Shown: positions 1 to 12,711, counted from the first letter of the stretch. The stretch is 31,777 bases of DNA from Conidiobolus incongruus B7586 (GCA_000697335.1 JNEM01010116.1:1-31777), one strand, 5' to 3'. Notes: generated from the sequence alone by a model not told the origin. Numbers and translations: made by a program.

Positions 1-2701
1 TATAATATTTTTAAGTATTAAATAATAGTATAATTTTAAAAGATATATTTTTTTATTAATATAATTAAAATTTTAAAAAATTATTATATTTATTCAAAAC
101 TTTATATAGTAAATTTTTAATATTTATTATATTTTTTAAATTTTTTAAAAAATTAAAGATAATATTAAGGTTAATATAAATTATACTAGATTGATTTTTT
201 AATCTCTTAATTAAATTCACAAAAGATTTTCTTGAAATTATTATATTATTGAAAAATCATTATTAAAAAATATCATTTATATTGAAGTTAATTATTAGCT
301 TATAATTTAAACTATTAAAGCAAAACAAAAAAATATCCTCATTAAATAAACTTTTATTTATGACAATTAAATAATGCTTTTAAAACAAAATAATACTTTG
401 AATATTAATATATTTTTCAAAACTTTTAAAATTTTTATTTTTTAAAATAATTTATTATTAATAAAATATTAAAATATAAAGATCCTCTAGTAGTTTATTG
501 GGTATTCTTTATATAGTTTAATATCATATTTATTTAATTATAAGATAATTTAAATCTTTTAATAATATCTTAATTAATAAATATATTAATATATTTAAAG
601 TTAAATAAAAAAAAGTGTTGATTTAGAGTATCTTTAAAGATTTATAAAGAATATAATTTATCTTTATTAAAATCTCATAAATAAGAGTTCAAATAAATAT
701 TACTCTTTTTCTTTAATGAATTTTAAATTAAATTTTAATTATTTAAATATAATTTAAAAATTTATTATAAAGAATTTTTAATAAAAATTTCTCTATATTA
801 TTTTAACTATATTAAGTTAAATTTGAATTAAATTAATTATTAATCTACTGATTATTTTTTCTATTATTCATTTTAATTTTAATATTTAAAACTATATAAC
901 TAGAGTTTTTATTATTAAATAGATTTTTGAGATATTTATTATAATAATAATTTATATTATTTTATTTATAATAAAAGCAACTTTTATTTTTTCTTAAGTA
1001 TAATTTTTTTTAATTAAATACTCTTTTTTTTATACTATAAATATATTTATAATATTAAGATTAAATCATTTAAATAAAGAATTATTAAAGCTTATATAGA
1101 AATTTTTATTTACATTTTTAATATAGTTCTAATTATCTTTTATCTCAATAGTTATTTTAATTAAAATAACAAAATTAGCTATTTTCATATTATTTTTAGA
1201 ATAGATAATTATAAATATAATAAGCTTAAGTCTTTTTTTAAAATTATTTTTTTTATCTTTAGATAAATTAAGAATTTTTAATTTAAGTTAGGTAAATTCT
1301 TTTATAAAATTTTTAATTAAAAATCTTTAAATAATTTTTACTAGCTTATTTTAAGCTAGAGTTTTTATATTTGATAGGTAAAACCTCTACTTAATAACTT
1401 ATTTGAATTAGTTAAATGTTTAGATTTTATTAGGATGAAAAAAACTACTAATAAGATTAAATATGTTTTTTAAATATTTTTATCAATAGAGTTTAATATA
1501 AGAGGTTAATTTAAAAGTTAAAATTTTTACTAAATTATATAAATCTAGAGTTTTGATTTTTGTAAAGAATTTGATTAATTTAACTCAAAACTTTTTTAGC
1601 TTTTTAAAAGATTTTAAGCTATTATAAGTAGTTAAGTTATTTGTGAAATATTTAACTTTGTTAAAGTCTCTTAAATTAAATAATAGGACTTTATAATTGT
1701 TTACTATAGTTATTATTTATTATAAATAGTTAATCTACTAAGTTTATCTTTATTTTTGTTTTTATTTAATAAAGGTACTATTATTAATAATGAAATCTTA
1801 TTAATTGATAGAATAATAGTTATTGTTATTAAAATTTAAATATTTATCTTATTTTAGTGATATATAAAATAATAAGTAAAAATTATAAAATTTTTGATTT
1901 TAATATTAAAAATGCTTTTAAATCTCTTTAATTGCTTCTATTATATAAATGAATAATAATAGTCATAGGTAAAAAAATTAGGTTTTTCAATATTTTGAGA
2001 AATATATAATAATTAAATTTTTTAATATTAAGTTATTAACTAATAATAATAATAAGAATATATTAATAATTAAGTATATAAGGTTTTTTATATAAGCTCT
2101 TTCTATGTTTTTCTTATAACTAAGTGAGATATATAAATATAAGTATATATAACTAAGTAATAATAAGTTTACTTAAATATAGATTTATAAAATATTGATA
2201 AGGTTTAATTTAGATAATCAAGTCTTTAGTAATAAATTAAAATGAGAAAAAAGATCAATTAGGTAGTAATTATTATAATACTTATAATATATTATTTAAT
2301 ATTTTTAACTATTAAAAGATTTATAGTTAGGTTTTATTAATAACAATATAAAAGCTTGTAGTAATAACTATTTGATTAAAATAAACTATAATTCAATTAT
2401 AAAAGCTATTAAAATTATAATTTTTAAATTTATATTGTTATATATTTTTATTTTATAAATTCTTTTATATATTTTATAAAAATTATTATTTAATTTATAA
2501 TATATTTGGAAAATCAAGAATTAAAAATTCCTATTTTTTGATTTTATAATATATAGGTTATTTAATATAATATTGATAAAGTTAATAATTTTGTATATAT
2601 AAATTAATTTTTTTAAACTCAACCTTAATAAGGTTAAACAATAATTATATATATGAAATATTTTGAAAATAATTTTTTAGTTTTGTAATTTTATAATTTA
2701 A
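1..2701. other. Extremely AT-rich decayed DNA, no gene recognised
   Basis: No open frame of useful length, no RNA gene and no clear repeat ends were found on either strand. Not one CpG was seen in this stretch, while GpC is present, so it shares the mutational history of the transposons to its right. The minus strand around 1000-2150 has a faint texture of decayed coding sequence, possibly an old transposon, but no motif is good enough to name a family. It is best read as silenced, mutated repeat DNA. Confidence 0.7.
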
Positions 2702-2706
2702 TCAAT
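2702..2706. repeat. Target-site duplication TCAAT, left copy
   Basis: The five bases TCAAT lie directly outside the left LTR and recur directly outside the right LTR at 8607-8611. Five-base duplications are usual for Ty3/gypsy integrase, so this fixes both ends of the element. Confidence 0.85.
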
Positions 2707-2907
2707 TATACTAGATGCTTACTAGATTTATTAGACTAATAAAACAGAGTCAGGGTGTAGAGGAAGCTAAACCAAGAAAAGTTGATCAATAGACTAACTA
2801 CACTAAAGTCCACCTACTGTAGAAAGCTATATTGTCTAACTAATTATAAGAGAATGATTTATGTTATGATTTATGGGAATTCTGAGAATAGTTATGAATC
2901 TGTGACA
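2707..2907 (-). repeat. 3' LTR of the chromovirus
   Basis: A 201-bp long terminal repeat matching 8406-8606 end to end with no gap. On the minus strand it starts TGTCAC, a common start for gypsy LTRs. The other end has decayed from the usual CA. It is flanked outside by the TCAAT duplication and inside by a polypurine tract. Confidence 0.92.
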
Positions 2908-2915
2908 CTCCCCTT
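2908..2915 (-). other. Polypurine tract of the chromovirus
   Basis: On the minus strand AAGGGGAG abuts the TGTCAC start of the 3' LTR. This is the place and composition expected of the plus-strand primer of an LTR retrotransposon, and it confirms the element's orientation. Confidence 0.75.
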
Positions 2916-3374
2916 AGACTTTACTTTAGTAGAGTAAAGTCTCTCTTTGGGATAATTGTGATTGTTTACTAAGAAATTTTCTAAAAGCTTCAAGATATTT
3001 AACATTTTCTTTATTCTCCCAAGTAGCTTTATTAGAAGGATAACCTTGCTAGTGTATAAGGTATTCATCTTGATTTTGATAGTTCCTATAAGCTACAATT
3101 TTATCAACAACATATATCTCATGTTGTGAGTTGACAGGAGGGGGTTGGGAGTATGTGGTACATTTAGGAAAATGTTCTCTGGGATCTTAATATAACTTTA
3201 ACAGCTTTATATAGAAAACAGGGTGAATTTGTAAGTCAGGAGGTAAAATTAATTTATATGTATCTGGATGTGGTTTTTTGTTTTTAACAAAATAAAGTCT
3301 TAACTATTTAGGTAACAGTTTGTTAATAAGTCAACTAGAGTCTTAAGGCAGATTAATTCTATCTGAAGATAATA

Positions 3375-3950
3375 CACTGACCCACAAAAGTGAGTCATAA
3401 AATCAAAAATATATATATTTTAATTAATAACTAAAACAATTGTATATATTAGATTACTTGAAACTATAATATATAATTAAGGTATATTATTTAATAATAG
3501 ATAAATATATTTAGATATATTTAGTAAACTATTAGCAAAAAGATTAACCCTTCCCAGTGTAAGAAGTTAGTTGATTCTATGCCCCACAGACTTAAAGAAG
3601 TTAGAAAAGCTAAAGGTAGATACACTAGGTTTTAATTTTTTTTTATCACCAAAAACCCACAAATTTATGACTCACCTTAGGTAAAATTTAAGGGTTTATA
3701 TTTTAGCCAATTAATAGCTAAATATCATCATTTAATGATATATATAACTAATAAATATAATAGATTTTAATTATTTAATTTTATATTTTAGCCAATTAAT
3801 AGCTAAATATCATCATTTAATGATATATATAACTAATAAATATAATAGATTTTAATTATTTAATTTAAGTTTATTTCATTAAATATTAATCAAGTTATTA
3901 GTAAAAATATAGGTGTTTTTGATTTTATGACTCACTTTTGCAGGTCAGTG
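3375..3950. mobile_element. Non-autonomous Tc1/mariner-type element nested in the chromovirus
   Basis: A 576-bp element with terminal inverted repeats of about 35 bp that match at all but two sites. The ends are CACTGACC and GGTCAGTG, flanked by a TA duplication (3373-3374 and 3951-3952). The left part (to about 3545) matches the left end of the full-length element at 8836 onward. The rest matches its right end from about 10086. The transposase gene between them, roughly 1.1 kb, is missing, and a short shared ATTAA-like stretch lies at the join, so this is an internal-deletion derivative that would need transposase from elsewhere. Its termini keep more C and G than those of the long copy, so it is less mutated and probably younger. 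It carries an 85-bp tandem duplication. Confidence 0.92.
3695..3864. repeat. 85-bp tandem duplication inside the nested element
   Basis: Bases 3695-3779 are repeated directly, apparently without change, at 3780-3864. The long Tc1-like copy has the unit only once (about 10224-10310). The duplication therefore arose in the lineage of the short copy and is recent, since the two units have not diverged. Confidence 0.88.
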
Positions 3951-6900
3951 TAGTACTAAAGTACTAGGAGATAAAGTTAGAGTGGGTTAGGTATTCAAAT
4001 TGTAATAATAAGCTTGTTTATCTAAGGTAGAGAAGATGTGGTCTTAAGCTACAAATAGTAAGGAACACATATGCTCTGTGAAGTCTATAACATTAGATAA
4101 AGTATTAATATCAGATGTTACATTTACAATTGAAGTAGGATGTTGGCTATAATTTAAGTAAAATGGTGTTATACTAGTGGATAAGTTAACTGAGTTATTA
4201 AAAGCAAATTCAAGTAGAGGTAAATTCTTAACCTAATTTTCTATGTCATAATCAAGGTAAGATCTAAGTGCTTCTTTTAAGACACAAATTGCTTGTTTAG
4301 ATTAACTATCAGATTATTGATAACAAGAGGTTGTAAGGTTGTGTTAACAACTTAGTAATTTCATAAGTGAAGACCAGAATTTACTTGTAAATTTTGTATC
4401 ATAGTTTGTTATGATAGTTGATGGGAGCCTATGATATCTAAAGATATTCTTAATAAATAATTTGGTGATAGTTTCTAAGTTAGCTTTCTTATTAGTTGGT
4501 ATAAAGTGTACCATTTTTGTCAAATGATTTGTGATGACAAGAACACAGTTGAAACCATTTGGGGTTTGTAGTGCTTTAGTGAAATCCATAGTAATATCAG
4601 ACCAACAAGTTTAGGGAATAGGTAATGGATTAAAATTACCAAAAGGGAACTGATTGAGAAGTTTGTTGATTTAACATTGATCACAAAAGTGAATGTACTT
4701 CTGTACATCTTTTTCTATATTAGGCTAGTAGAAGTTATAAGAGAGTTTATAATATGTATAGAGCTAACCTTGATAACTTAAAATAGTAGAGTTATAATAA
4801 AAGTTTAGCAGTTGTAATTTAATGCTTAAGACATCAAGAATATAGATACATAAATTATAATAAAGTAGGTTATTGTTATATGAATAATGTTTTACATAAG
4901 CTAGGGTAAAAGTATTCAGGTTACAAATATGGTTAATGATTTTTAAAGTATAATCATCACTGAGAAATGTATTTTGAATATTATTTTGCATAGTTAACTA
5001 AGATTATTCTAAAGAGATGTTGTTTAACTCAACACAAGCTAACTTACACTTATTACAAATAAGGGCATAATTAAAATGTCTGGAGATAAAATCAGCAAGA
5101 GTGTTAAATCTTCCTTTAATAAAACAAACATATAGGTTAAATTCTTGGAGGAATTTAATCTATGAAGATTAATGTTTAGATAAATAAAGTTGATTGTTAA
5201 TCTATGTGATAGATTTGTAATCTGTGAGTGTATAGATAAATTAACCTAGTGTGTAATGACAAAAGTATTTGAGGTATTTGATAATAGCAAGAAGTTCTTG
5301 TTTATAAACTAGGTAGTTTATTTCTGTAGGAGTTATTTTACAAGAATAGAATGCAACAGGACAGAGATTGAGGTGTTTCAAATCTAACAATTTGAGTGTT
5401 ACTCCCCTCTCAACTTAATTTAAACAAGTGAGATTATAATTTGAAGAATTAGGTTAACCTAACCAACTACTAATAATAAAGCCAGAAATATCTGTGAACA
5501 AGATTATTAGTAGTAAAAGGTTGAAACTACAGAGTACAAGGGTATTACTAACAACATTAATGATTGTTAAACAGGCAGAATGTTTTAAAAGAGTTTATAT
5601 CTATAGAGATGATTTACAGAGTAAGTTAGTTAATGGTAGGATAATTTCTGTATAACCATCAATAAAATCCTTGAAATAGTTTGCTATACCTAAAAATAAC
5701 ATAAGGGAATGTTTATCAACAGGGATAAGCTAAGATTATATAGCTTTAATTTTATCTGGATCAATTTTAATTCTATCAGAAGATATAACATAACCATAAA
5801 ATAAAACTTCAGAAACAGCAAAATGACATTTTAACAATTTGATAGGTAGTGAGTGTTTACAGAAAATCTAGAAGATATGCTTAATGTGTTTTTAATGTTC
5901 TGATAAAGTCTTGGAGAAAACTAGAACATTATCAAGATACAAAATAATGAAGATATCCTAGGTTTCAAAGAAAATTGTATTCATCAAGCAAGTAAATGTA
6001 GCAGGAGCATTGTATAGTTTAAATAGTAGAATTGTAAATTCAAAATAGCTATAATGAGTATTAAACATAGTTAAGGGGATTGAATCAGGATACATAGCTA
6101 TGTTATAGTATCTGTCACACATATCTAACTTAGTGAAATAATTACAACCTAGGATTTAATCACATAATTCTGATAAGTTAAGCAGTGGTGTATAATCTTT
6201 AATGGTTATTTTATTCAAGGTGTGGAAATCAACACAAAATTTTAAACCTCCATCTTTCTTTTTAACAAATAAGACAGGAAATCCCTATGGGGAAGTAGAG
6301 GGATAGATGTAACCTTTTTCTAGAAGTTAGGTGATGGTGTCTTTTAGTGATTTATTTTCTTCAGTGGATATGTGATAAATCAGGTGATGAACAAGAGTAG
6401 AATTAGGAGTTAACTTGATCTTATAAACTATATTTCTCTTTAGAGGAAATGAGTCTCAAGGTTAGAAAATATCTGAATATAATATTACTATATTATATAA
6501 TAGGTTATCTAAAGATACAAAGTTAAGATTAAGATTGCTAGAGTTTAATTAAAGTGTAACTGAGTTAACAAAAATTATACCAGAAGATATAAAATCAGTA
6601 GCAAGTAATTGTTTGGTGAATGTTTTACAAGATATAACAATAGAATTAAGTCTAATAGCAGGAGCTAGTTTATAGTTGGTAGGAAGATTAGAGTGAGAAT
6701 TGTCTGGAATTTGTGATGCAACAATAGTAGTCTGAGTAATAATGATAAGGGTGGATTTATGATAGAATGTGAAGGATAAATTTTTGTTGGAGTAATCAAT
6801 GGTAAATAGAGTATGTGATTTAATCTAATCTATACTTAAGATAACATTATAGTTAATTAAAGCACTTACTAGAGAAATATCTTTGTTGTGTTCTAGGGAT

Positions 6901-8405
6901 AAAGATAAAGAATTCTTGACTAGACCATCACTTTAACATTTAGATTTATCAGCCAATATTATAGAGGTAGTGAACTAATTTTTTAGTAGATAGAGTTTAT
7001 CAACTAGGGTACTATTAATTAAACATTTAGTAGCACTTGTATCAATTAAGACATTAATTTCATGATTATTGATACTACCATTAATAACAGAAGAAGAAGG
7101 GTTAACATAAGGTGAATTATCAGGACATAAGATATACTTGGTAAACAACAGTTGGATTGAGTTTATTCTGTTATGTTTACTATTATCATAGTTACCAAGT
7201 TTAGAATGCTTTAAAGGATAATCTTTAGTGGTGTGATCAACATGTGTACAACAGCAATAGAAACATCTATTCTGTTCCTTCAAGAAATTCTTAATTTCAG
7301 GACTCAATGTTTTACCCTGCATAGTATAAGAAGTGGATTTTTTGACTTGAGCTGAATCAACAATCATGTAATCAAGATTAGAGTTGTGTGTAGAAGGTGA
7401 CTTAGGGGTAATTTTTGAGTTACATGTGTGATTATCTAGGATCTAGTTTGAATGTTGGTTAAGGCATATAGTGCTTTTGATCAACAATGCCTTGCTACAT
7501 ACATCTTCAAATCTATCAAGTTTGATATTGATCTGGGATGCTAATGAGCCAGCAATATGTGGTTTAAGTCTTTCTAAGAAGATAATGTTATGTTGATATT
7601 CTGAAATAGGTGGTAACTGAATCTCAACATATCTTAAAGCATCAATAAAACTATCAACAGAACCAGTTTGTTTCATACAAATAAGTTTTGAAAAGTTTCT
7701 AGGGATGCTAGCAACTAAAGTGAAGAAAGATCTTAACTAAGAAATCAACATGTTAAAAGAGGTAATACATTTAACAAGCTATTCACCAGAGGATAATCTA
7801 GGATTATTTCAATTGTGTTTGTCCCACCAATCTCTTATAGTATTGGTTAAATAAAAGACAGTGATACTTACCTTGTTGTCTTTATCAAACTGGCAATGTC
7901 AGAAATAGTCTCAGAATGATAATTTGTATGCATTAAGTTTAGGTAGAGAGTGTTCACCATCAAACCATTTTAGATTTTTGCAGAAGACCTTTTGAATAGG
8001 AGTTTTACTATAATTTAAATCAATTGGTCCTTGAAGAGTAGGAGGAGAATAATGTTGGTTCACCAACTTTTAGAGTACATAAGCTTGATTCAAGCAATTT
8101 ATTCTGAAGAAAAATTCATTTAAACTACTATCTTTGTTAATCAAATCCCTAAGTATGATAAATTAAAGTTGCTGAGTGGTTGTATCTTAGGCATCAGTAA
8201 ATTCTTCCAAGAGAGTTATGATCACAGGTTACAGTACTAGTAAAATTAAACTAGGGTACAAGAAACAAAGAACAAGATAGGTAAAAAGAAACAGAAAACA
8301 AGAGAAAAACAAGAATACAAAACAAGAACTAACAGGATACAAGACTAAGGAAAATATCTAGACTAGACAAGAATTAAAAGGAATATAGTAACCTCACTGC
8401 TACTA

Positions 8406-8606
8406 TATACTAGATGCTTACTAGATTTATTAGACTAATAGAGTAGAGTCAGGGTGTAGAGGAAACTAAACCAAAAAAGGTTAATCAATAGACTAACTAC
8501 ACTAGAGTCCACCTACTATAGAAGGTTATATTGTCTAACTAATTATAGGAGAATGATTCACATTATGATTTATAAGAATTCTGAGAATGGTTATGAATCT
8601 GTAACA
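8406..8606 (-). repeat. 5' LTR of the chromovirus
   Basis: A 201-bp repeat aligning without gaps to 2707-2907. The differences are all C/T or G/A, mostly in CpA and CpT context, with no transversion or indel seen. TCAAT follows directly outside it. No convincing tRNA-type primer-binding site (TGG start) was seen on the inner side. Confidence 0.92.
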
Positions 8607-8611
8607 TCAAT
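8607..8611. repeat. Target-site duplication TCAAT, right copy
   Basis: Matches 2702-2706 exactly and marks the other edge of the chromovirus insertion. Confidence 0.85.
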
Positions 8612-8835
8612 TAATAAAAATATATTTATAATATTATTAACAAAACTTTTTAAATAATTATTTTACTCAAGAATATTTCAGATTTATCCAAATATTTTCC
8701 TTATATAGTTTTTATTAAATATATTTTTTATAATAATTTCAATATTTTTTTAATAAAATTAATCTTTTAATATTTATATAAGAAATAATTTATTATATAT
8801 ATTAAAAGTTTGAAAAAACTCAAAGATAATTTATA

Positions 8836-10406
8836 TACTGACTTGCAAAAATAAGTCATAAAATTAAAAATATATATATTTTAATTAATAACTAAAACAA
8901 TTATATATATTAAATTACTTGAAACTATAATATATAATTAATATATATTATTTAATAATAAATAAATTTATTTAGATATATTTAGTAAATTATTAGCAAA
9001 AATATTAATCTTTAATATTTAACCAAAATAAGTTATAAATTTATTTGTTTTTAAGATAAAAGGATATATTTAACAATATATAACTATATTTTTTTCTTTT
9101 TTTGTTATTATTTTATATAATATTTTATAGATATATTAAATTTTTTTTATTAGTAATATTATACTTAAATCTCTTTCTAAAAAAATTGATTTATATATTA
9201 ATTAACTTTATAAAGAAAGTAAATCAACTTATAATATTACTAGAATTACTAATGTTAGTTAGTTTACTATAGTTAAAGTTGTTAAGAATAGCAATAAAAA
9301 AACACTTAAACTTAAACTTAAATGTGTTAAAATCTTAAATAAATATAATGAGAAGTATATCTATAAGTTAGTTAGTATAAGTAAGTATAGTACTATTGTA
9401 AAAATATAACAGGAATTATAAAACTATACAAGAATATTAGTTAACACTAATACTATTATATATACTTTACATTAGTATAAATACCATTTATACTTTAAGA
9501 AAAAACACCCTTAACTAAAGAAATCCTTTTATAAAACTAAATAAGAGTTTAAATGTTATTATTAATATTAAACTAAAACTTATTAGAATAAGGTTATTTA
9601 GTTTAATAAAACAAAAATATACTTTAGTAGATCTAATAAAAAAAACTAGATGCTTTAGAAAAGATACAGAATTACTTTATAACTATCATGTTAATTTTAC
9701 CTAAAAGTATAATAATAGGTTAATTATTGTTTGGGGATATATATTATTTTTAGGTATAAGGTATCTTTGTAAAATTAATAGGTAAATTAATGCTGAAATA
9801 TATTAAAGTATTCTAAATAATAAATTAAAAAAACTATTGAATAATATAGGTTAAACAAATCTAATGTTATTTTCTAATAAGATAATGCCTCTTGTTATAT
9901 TATAGCTTTTACTACCAAATAGCTTAAAAATAACAAAATAATAGTTATGAAGTAGCTTCTTCAATCTTTTAACTTTAATCTAATTAAACACTTTTGGGAT
10001 TAGTTAAAAAAAGCTATTAAGATTTTCCCCCTAGCAAAAAATTTAAATCAACTTTAAAAATATATTTAAGAAACATAAAACAAGATTAACCTTTTTTAGT
10101 ATAAGAAGTTAGTTGATTCTATACCCCACAAACTTAAAGAAATTAAAAAAGCTAAAGGTAGATATACTAAGTTTTAATTTTTTTTATCACCAGAAACCTA
10201 TAAATTTATAACTTACCTTAGGTAAAATTTAAAAGTTTATATTTTAATTAATTAATATCTAAATATCATCATTTAATAATATATATAATTAATAAATATA
10301 ATAGATTTTAATTATTTAATTTAGGTTTATGTTATTAAATATTAATTAAGTTATTAGTAAAATTATTAGTGTTTTTGATTTTATAATTTACTTTTGTTGG
10401 TTAATA
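8836..10406 (+). mobile_element. Tc1/mariner-type DNA transposon, full length, decayed
   Basis: A 1571-bp element whose ends correspond to those of 3375-3950, with TA on both sides (8834-8835 and 10407-10408). The + strand carries a decayed transposase from about 9070 to 10040. Recognisable pieces are an N-terminal helix-turn-helix-like region near 9110-9300, a VWG stretch near 9730, an F-Q-Q-D-N-A-like catalytic block near 9875, and the N-x-I-x-H-x-W-D block near 9990. These are hallmarks of the DD34D/E Tc1 family. Many C-to-T and G-to-A changes have made stops, including Gln codons turned to TAA, so it cannot encode an active protein. It is richer in A and T than the nested copy and is therefore older or more heavily mutated. 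Confidence 0.9.
9070..10045 (+). pseudogene. Decayed Tc1-like transposase
   Basis: The reading frame is interrupted throughout, but the Tc1 transposase order is kept. A DNA-binding region is followed by a decayed first catalytic block near 9600 (F-N-K-T-K in place of the usual S-D-E-T-K), then VWG near 9730, the second catalytic Asp within x-D-N-A-S-C near 9880, and the last block H-F-W-D near 9995. A normal enzyme of this family is about 320-350 residues, which fits the space. The stops are mostly explained by C-to-T or G-to-A change. It is inactive. Confidence 0.85.
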
Positions 10407-10408
10407 TA

Positions 10409-12205
10409 TAATATTAAAAAAATCCATTTGAAAAAAATTAATAATATAGTTGATATTTAAAAATTAATAGATATATAGTTAATATAGAACTTTTAATATA
10501 AAAAAAGTTCTAAAAACTTTTAAAATATTTATATTAGAAGTGTAATTATTTTAATCTTTTTAATTCAATTATCTATTATTATTTATATAAATATAAATGT
10601 AAAATCACTAATATAGTCTAAATGAAAACTTAATATAAAAATAATATAGCATAAAATATAATAATATAATATAGGAAGGTAAAATAAATTTAATTATACA
10701 TTGAATTAAGATAAGTCACTAATATATTAAGATTTATATTAGGTAATAAAAATATATTATATTATTAATAAAATATAGTCTTAATTTTAGAAATAATATA
10801 AAAATAAGAAATAATAAGAACTGAGAAGAAAAAGAAAAACCTAATTTATCAAATAATTTAATAATATCTATATTATTAATTTAGCTATAAATATATAAGT
10901 TGATTATATAATTTATGATTAGTTGAATTATATAGAAATATATATCTAAAATTTCAAGAATTAATCTTTATATAGGTTGAACTTAAATATAAATTATTTA
11001 TAGCAAAAAAAAATTAAAAAAATTTCTTATTAATATTTTAAAATATAATTAAAAAAATATAATACTATAATATAATAATCAATTATAAAGTTTATATTAT
11101 ATAATATTTATGAAATATTGATTTAATAAATAAAAGTAATATAATATCAAAAGACATAATCTTTTCAATAATATTAATAATTATATAGTTTTAAGTATTT
11201 TATCAATTTTCAAATTAATTTTTTTTCAATATTTCTCTTAATTTTCATGGGTATATTTTTTTATTATATTTATAATTATAAAATATAAAATAATTTCAAT
11301 TTTGAATTCTTATAAAAATATTTTAGAAATTATATATAATATTATTACTAGCATAAAATACTTTGATTTTAGCATTTAATATATTTATTTACCTAATATT
11401 ATTTGTTATAAATTACTCTATTATACTCAATCACCATGGAGCAGATAATCCAAAAAATCATCTTAAAGGTTTGAATTTCAAAGGTAAAAAACTCAATCAG
11501 TCAATATTTCATATAAAATATAAAATTTTATTTTGCTCTCTATTTAATATTTGGTAAAATTCTATTATTATAATTTTTATTATTATTTAATTTATATAAT
11601 TAATAATAATATAGAATTATAAAGTTTTGAAAATAATAGAATTATCTGATTATCAATTAGTATTATTTTTAACTATAAAATTATTACAAATATGTATAAT
11701 TATTATAATTCATTTTCCAATATTATTTAATAAAAGTGACTTTGTAAAATAAAAAAAAGCTAAATAATTAGCAATTTTTAAAAATATTACATTTTTATTT
11801 TAAATACTTTAATTCACAAAATCAACAGATTTTTGATTAAAATATAATCAAAATATATTATATATTATTTGAACTAAATAAAATTTAATTAGATTATAAA
11901 ATTGATGAATGATATATTAATTGATTTTCAGTTGATATTAGTATCATATATGATATGCATGGAATATTGGGTTCTAATCAATGTCTAGATATCTTTAATT
12001 AAAGATAGCATTAGAAAATAACTTTGTTCATAACAATTACACCAATAATTACTAAATGATTAATTATATCAAAAACTGAACATTATTGATAATGATATAT
12101 TAACTATTGATATATATATATATAAAGCTTCTAATGTTTTTTATACTTTATCCTATTATAATATATCATTCAATATGTCTAATTTTAATTAATTGTCAGG
12201 CTATA
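10409..12205. other. AT-rich spacer, no gene recognised
   Basis: Still free of CpG, so it belongs with the silenced block. No repeat ends, RNA gene or coding signal was recognised. The open frame at 11363-11557 (64 codons) has no homology I can see and the A/T-driven composition of random frames. Confidence 0.65.
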
Positions 12206-12243
12206 CGAATCTATATTTGAGTTTAGTTTGATTCTTTAAGCTA

Positions 12244-12245
<2 letters not shown>

Positions 12246-12280
<35 letters not shown>

Positions 12281-12282
12281 AA
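12246..12282. repeat. ATT microsatellite
   Basis: About twelve consecutive ATT units. It is simple sequence at the left edge of the CpG-containing compartment. Confidence 0.9.
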
Positions 12283-12711
12283 AGCTAATTTATAGATTGT
12301 TTAAAATATTCATAGATTTGATGTCATTTTAATTGATTAAATTAATAATTAAATAAGCTTTTAATATTTTAACATCTAATATATCAAATTAACTTCAATA
12401 GACAATTTTCAATTAACTGAATTCTTTATTAAAAATAGTTAAATATACTAAATTAATTCAAAGTTCTGAAGAAATATTTTGAATTACTCATTTGAGTTTA
12501 ATATTTAATTTGTCTAATATACATTTAATACGTTTATTATTAATATTCTAATATAAATTAGAGTTTTTTAATGACTTGAAATCACGTAATTTTCTTTTAG
12601 TGTATTTTTTAATCTCAATCAAATCTAAAATCAATTGATAAAAAAAACAAAAGAACCAATCATATCAAGTAATTATTCGAAAATCTCCTTTATAACATTT
12701 CTTTCAAGTTA

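Larger units (their letters stand above)
2707..8606 (-). mobile_element. Ty3/gypsy chromovirus (LTR retrotransposon), decayed
   Basis: A fossil LTR retrotransposon of about 5.9 kb lying on the minus strand. Its parts, in transcription order, are: 5' LTR 8406-8606; gag-like region about 8200-7400; zinc knuckle (CX2CX4HX4C-like) near 7200-7270; aspartic protease near 6990-7080; reverse transcriptase about 6470-5650; RNase H about 5500-5000; integrase about 5000-3960, with a zinc-binding region near 4680 and the catalytic core near 4590-4340; chromodomain about 3130-2950; polypurine tract and 3' LTR 2707-2907. The chromodomain after integrase places it among chromoviruses. A 576-bp Tc1-like element interrupts the integrase C-terminal part. 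Coding frames are broken in many places (well over ten), so it is inactive. The LTRs differ at about 19 of 201 sites, all transitions, so RIP-like mutation makes a clock age unreliable; it is moderately old. Confidence 0.93.
1..12205. other. CpG-free silenced compartment
   Basis: Reading the strand line by line, including across block boundaries, I found no CG dinucleotide from base 1 until 12206-12207. GC dinucleotides are frequent in the same stretch. All recognisable mobile elements in the window lie inside it. The host genes and even the host spacers to the right contain CpG. Loss of every CpG over 12 kb is what cytosine methylation followed by deamination, or RIP, would leave. The mechanism is inferred; the absence is seen. 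Confidence 0.85.

Noticed and set aside
1000-2150. Hint of a decayed LINE-type reverse transcriptase on the minus strand
   Set aside because: No diagnostic block could be read with confidence, so I left the region unnamed.
8380-8405. tRNA-type primer-binding site inside the 5' LTR of the chromovirus
   Set aside because: The sequence next to the LTR does not start with the expected TGG and no tRNA match was evident; decay or another priming mode is possible.
11363-11557. 64-codon open frame
   Set aside because: It lies in the CpG-free block, has A/T-driven composition and no recognisable motif or promoter. Frames of this length arise by chance in such DNA.
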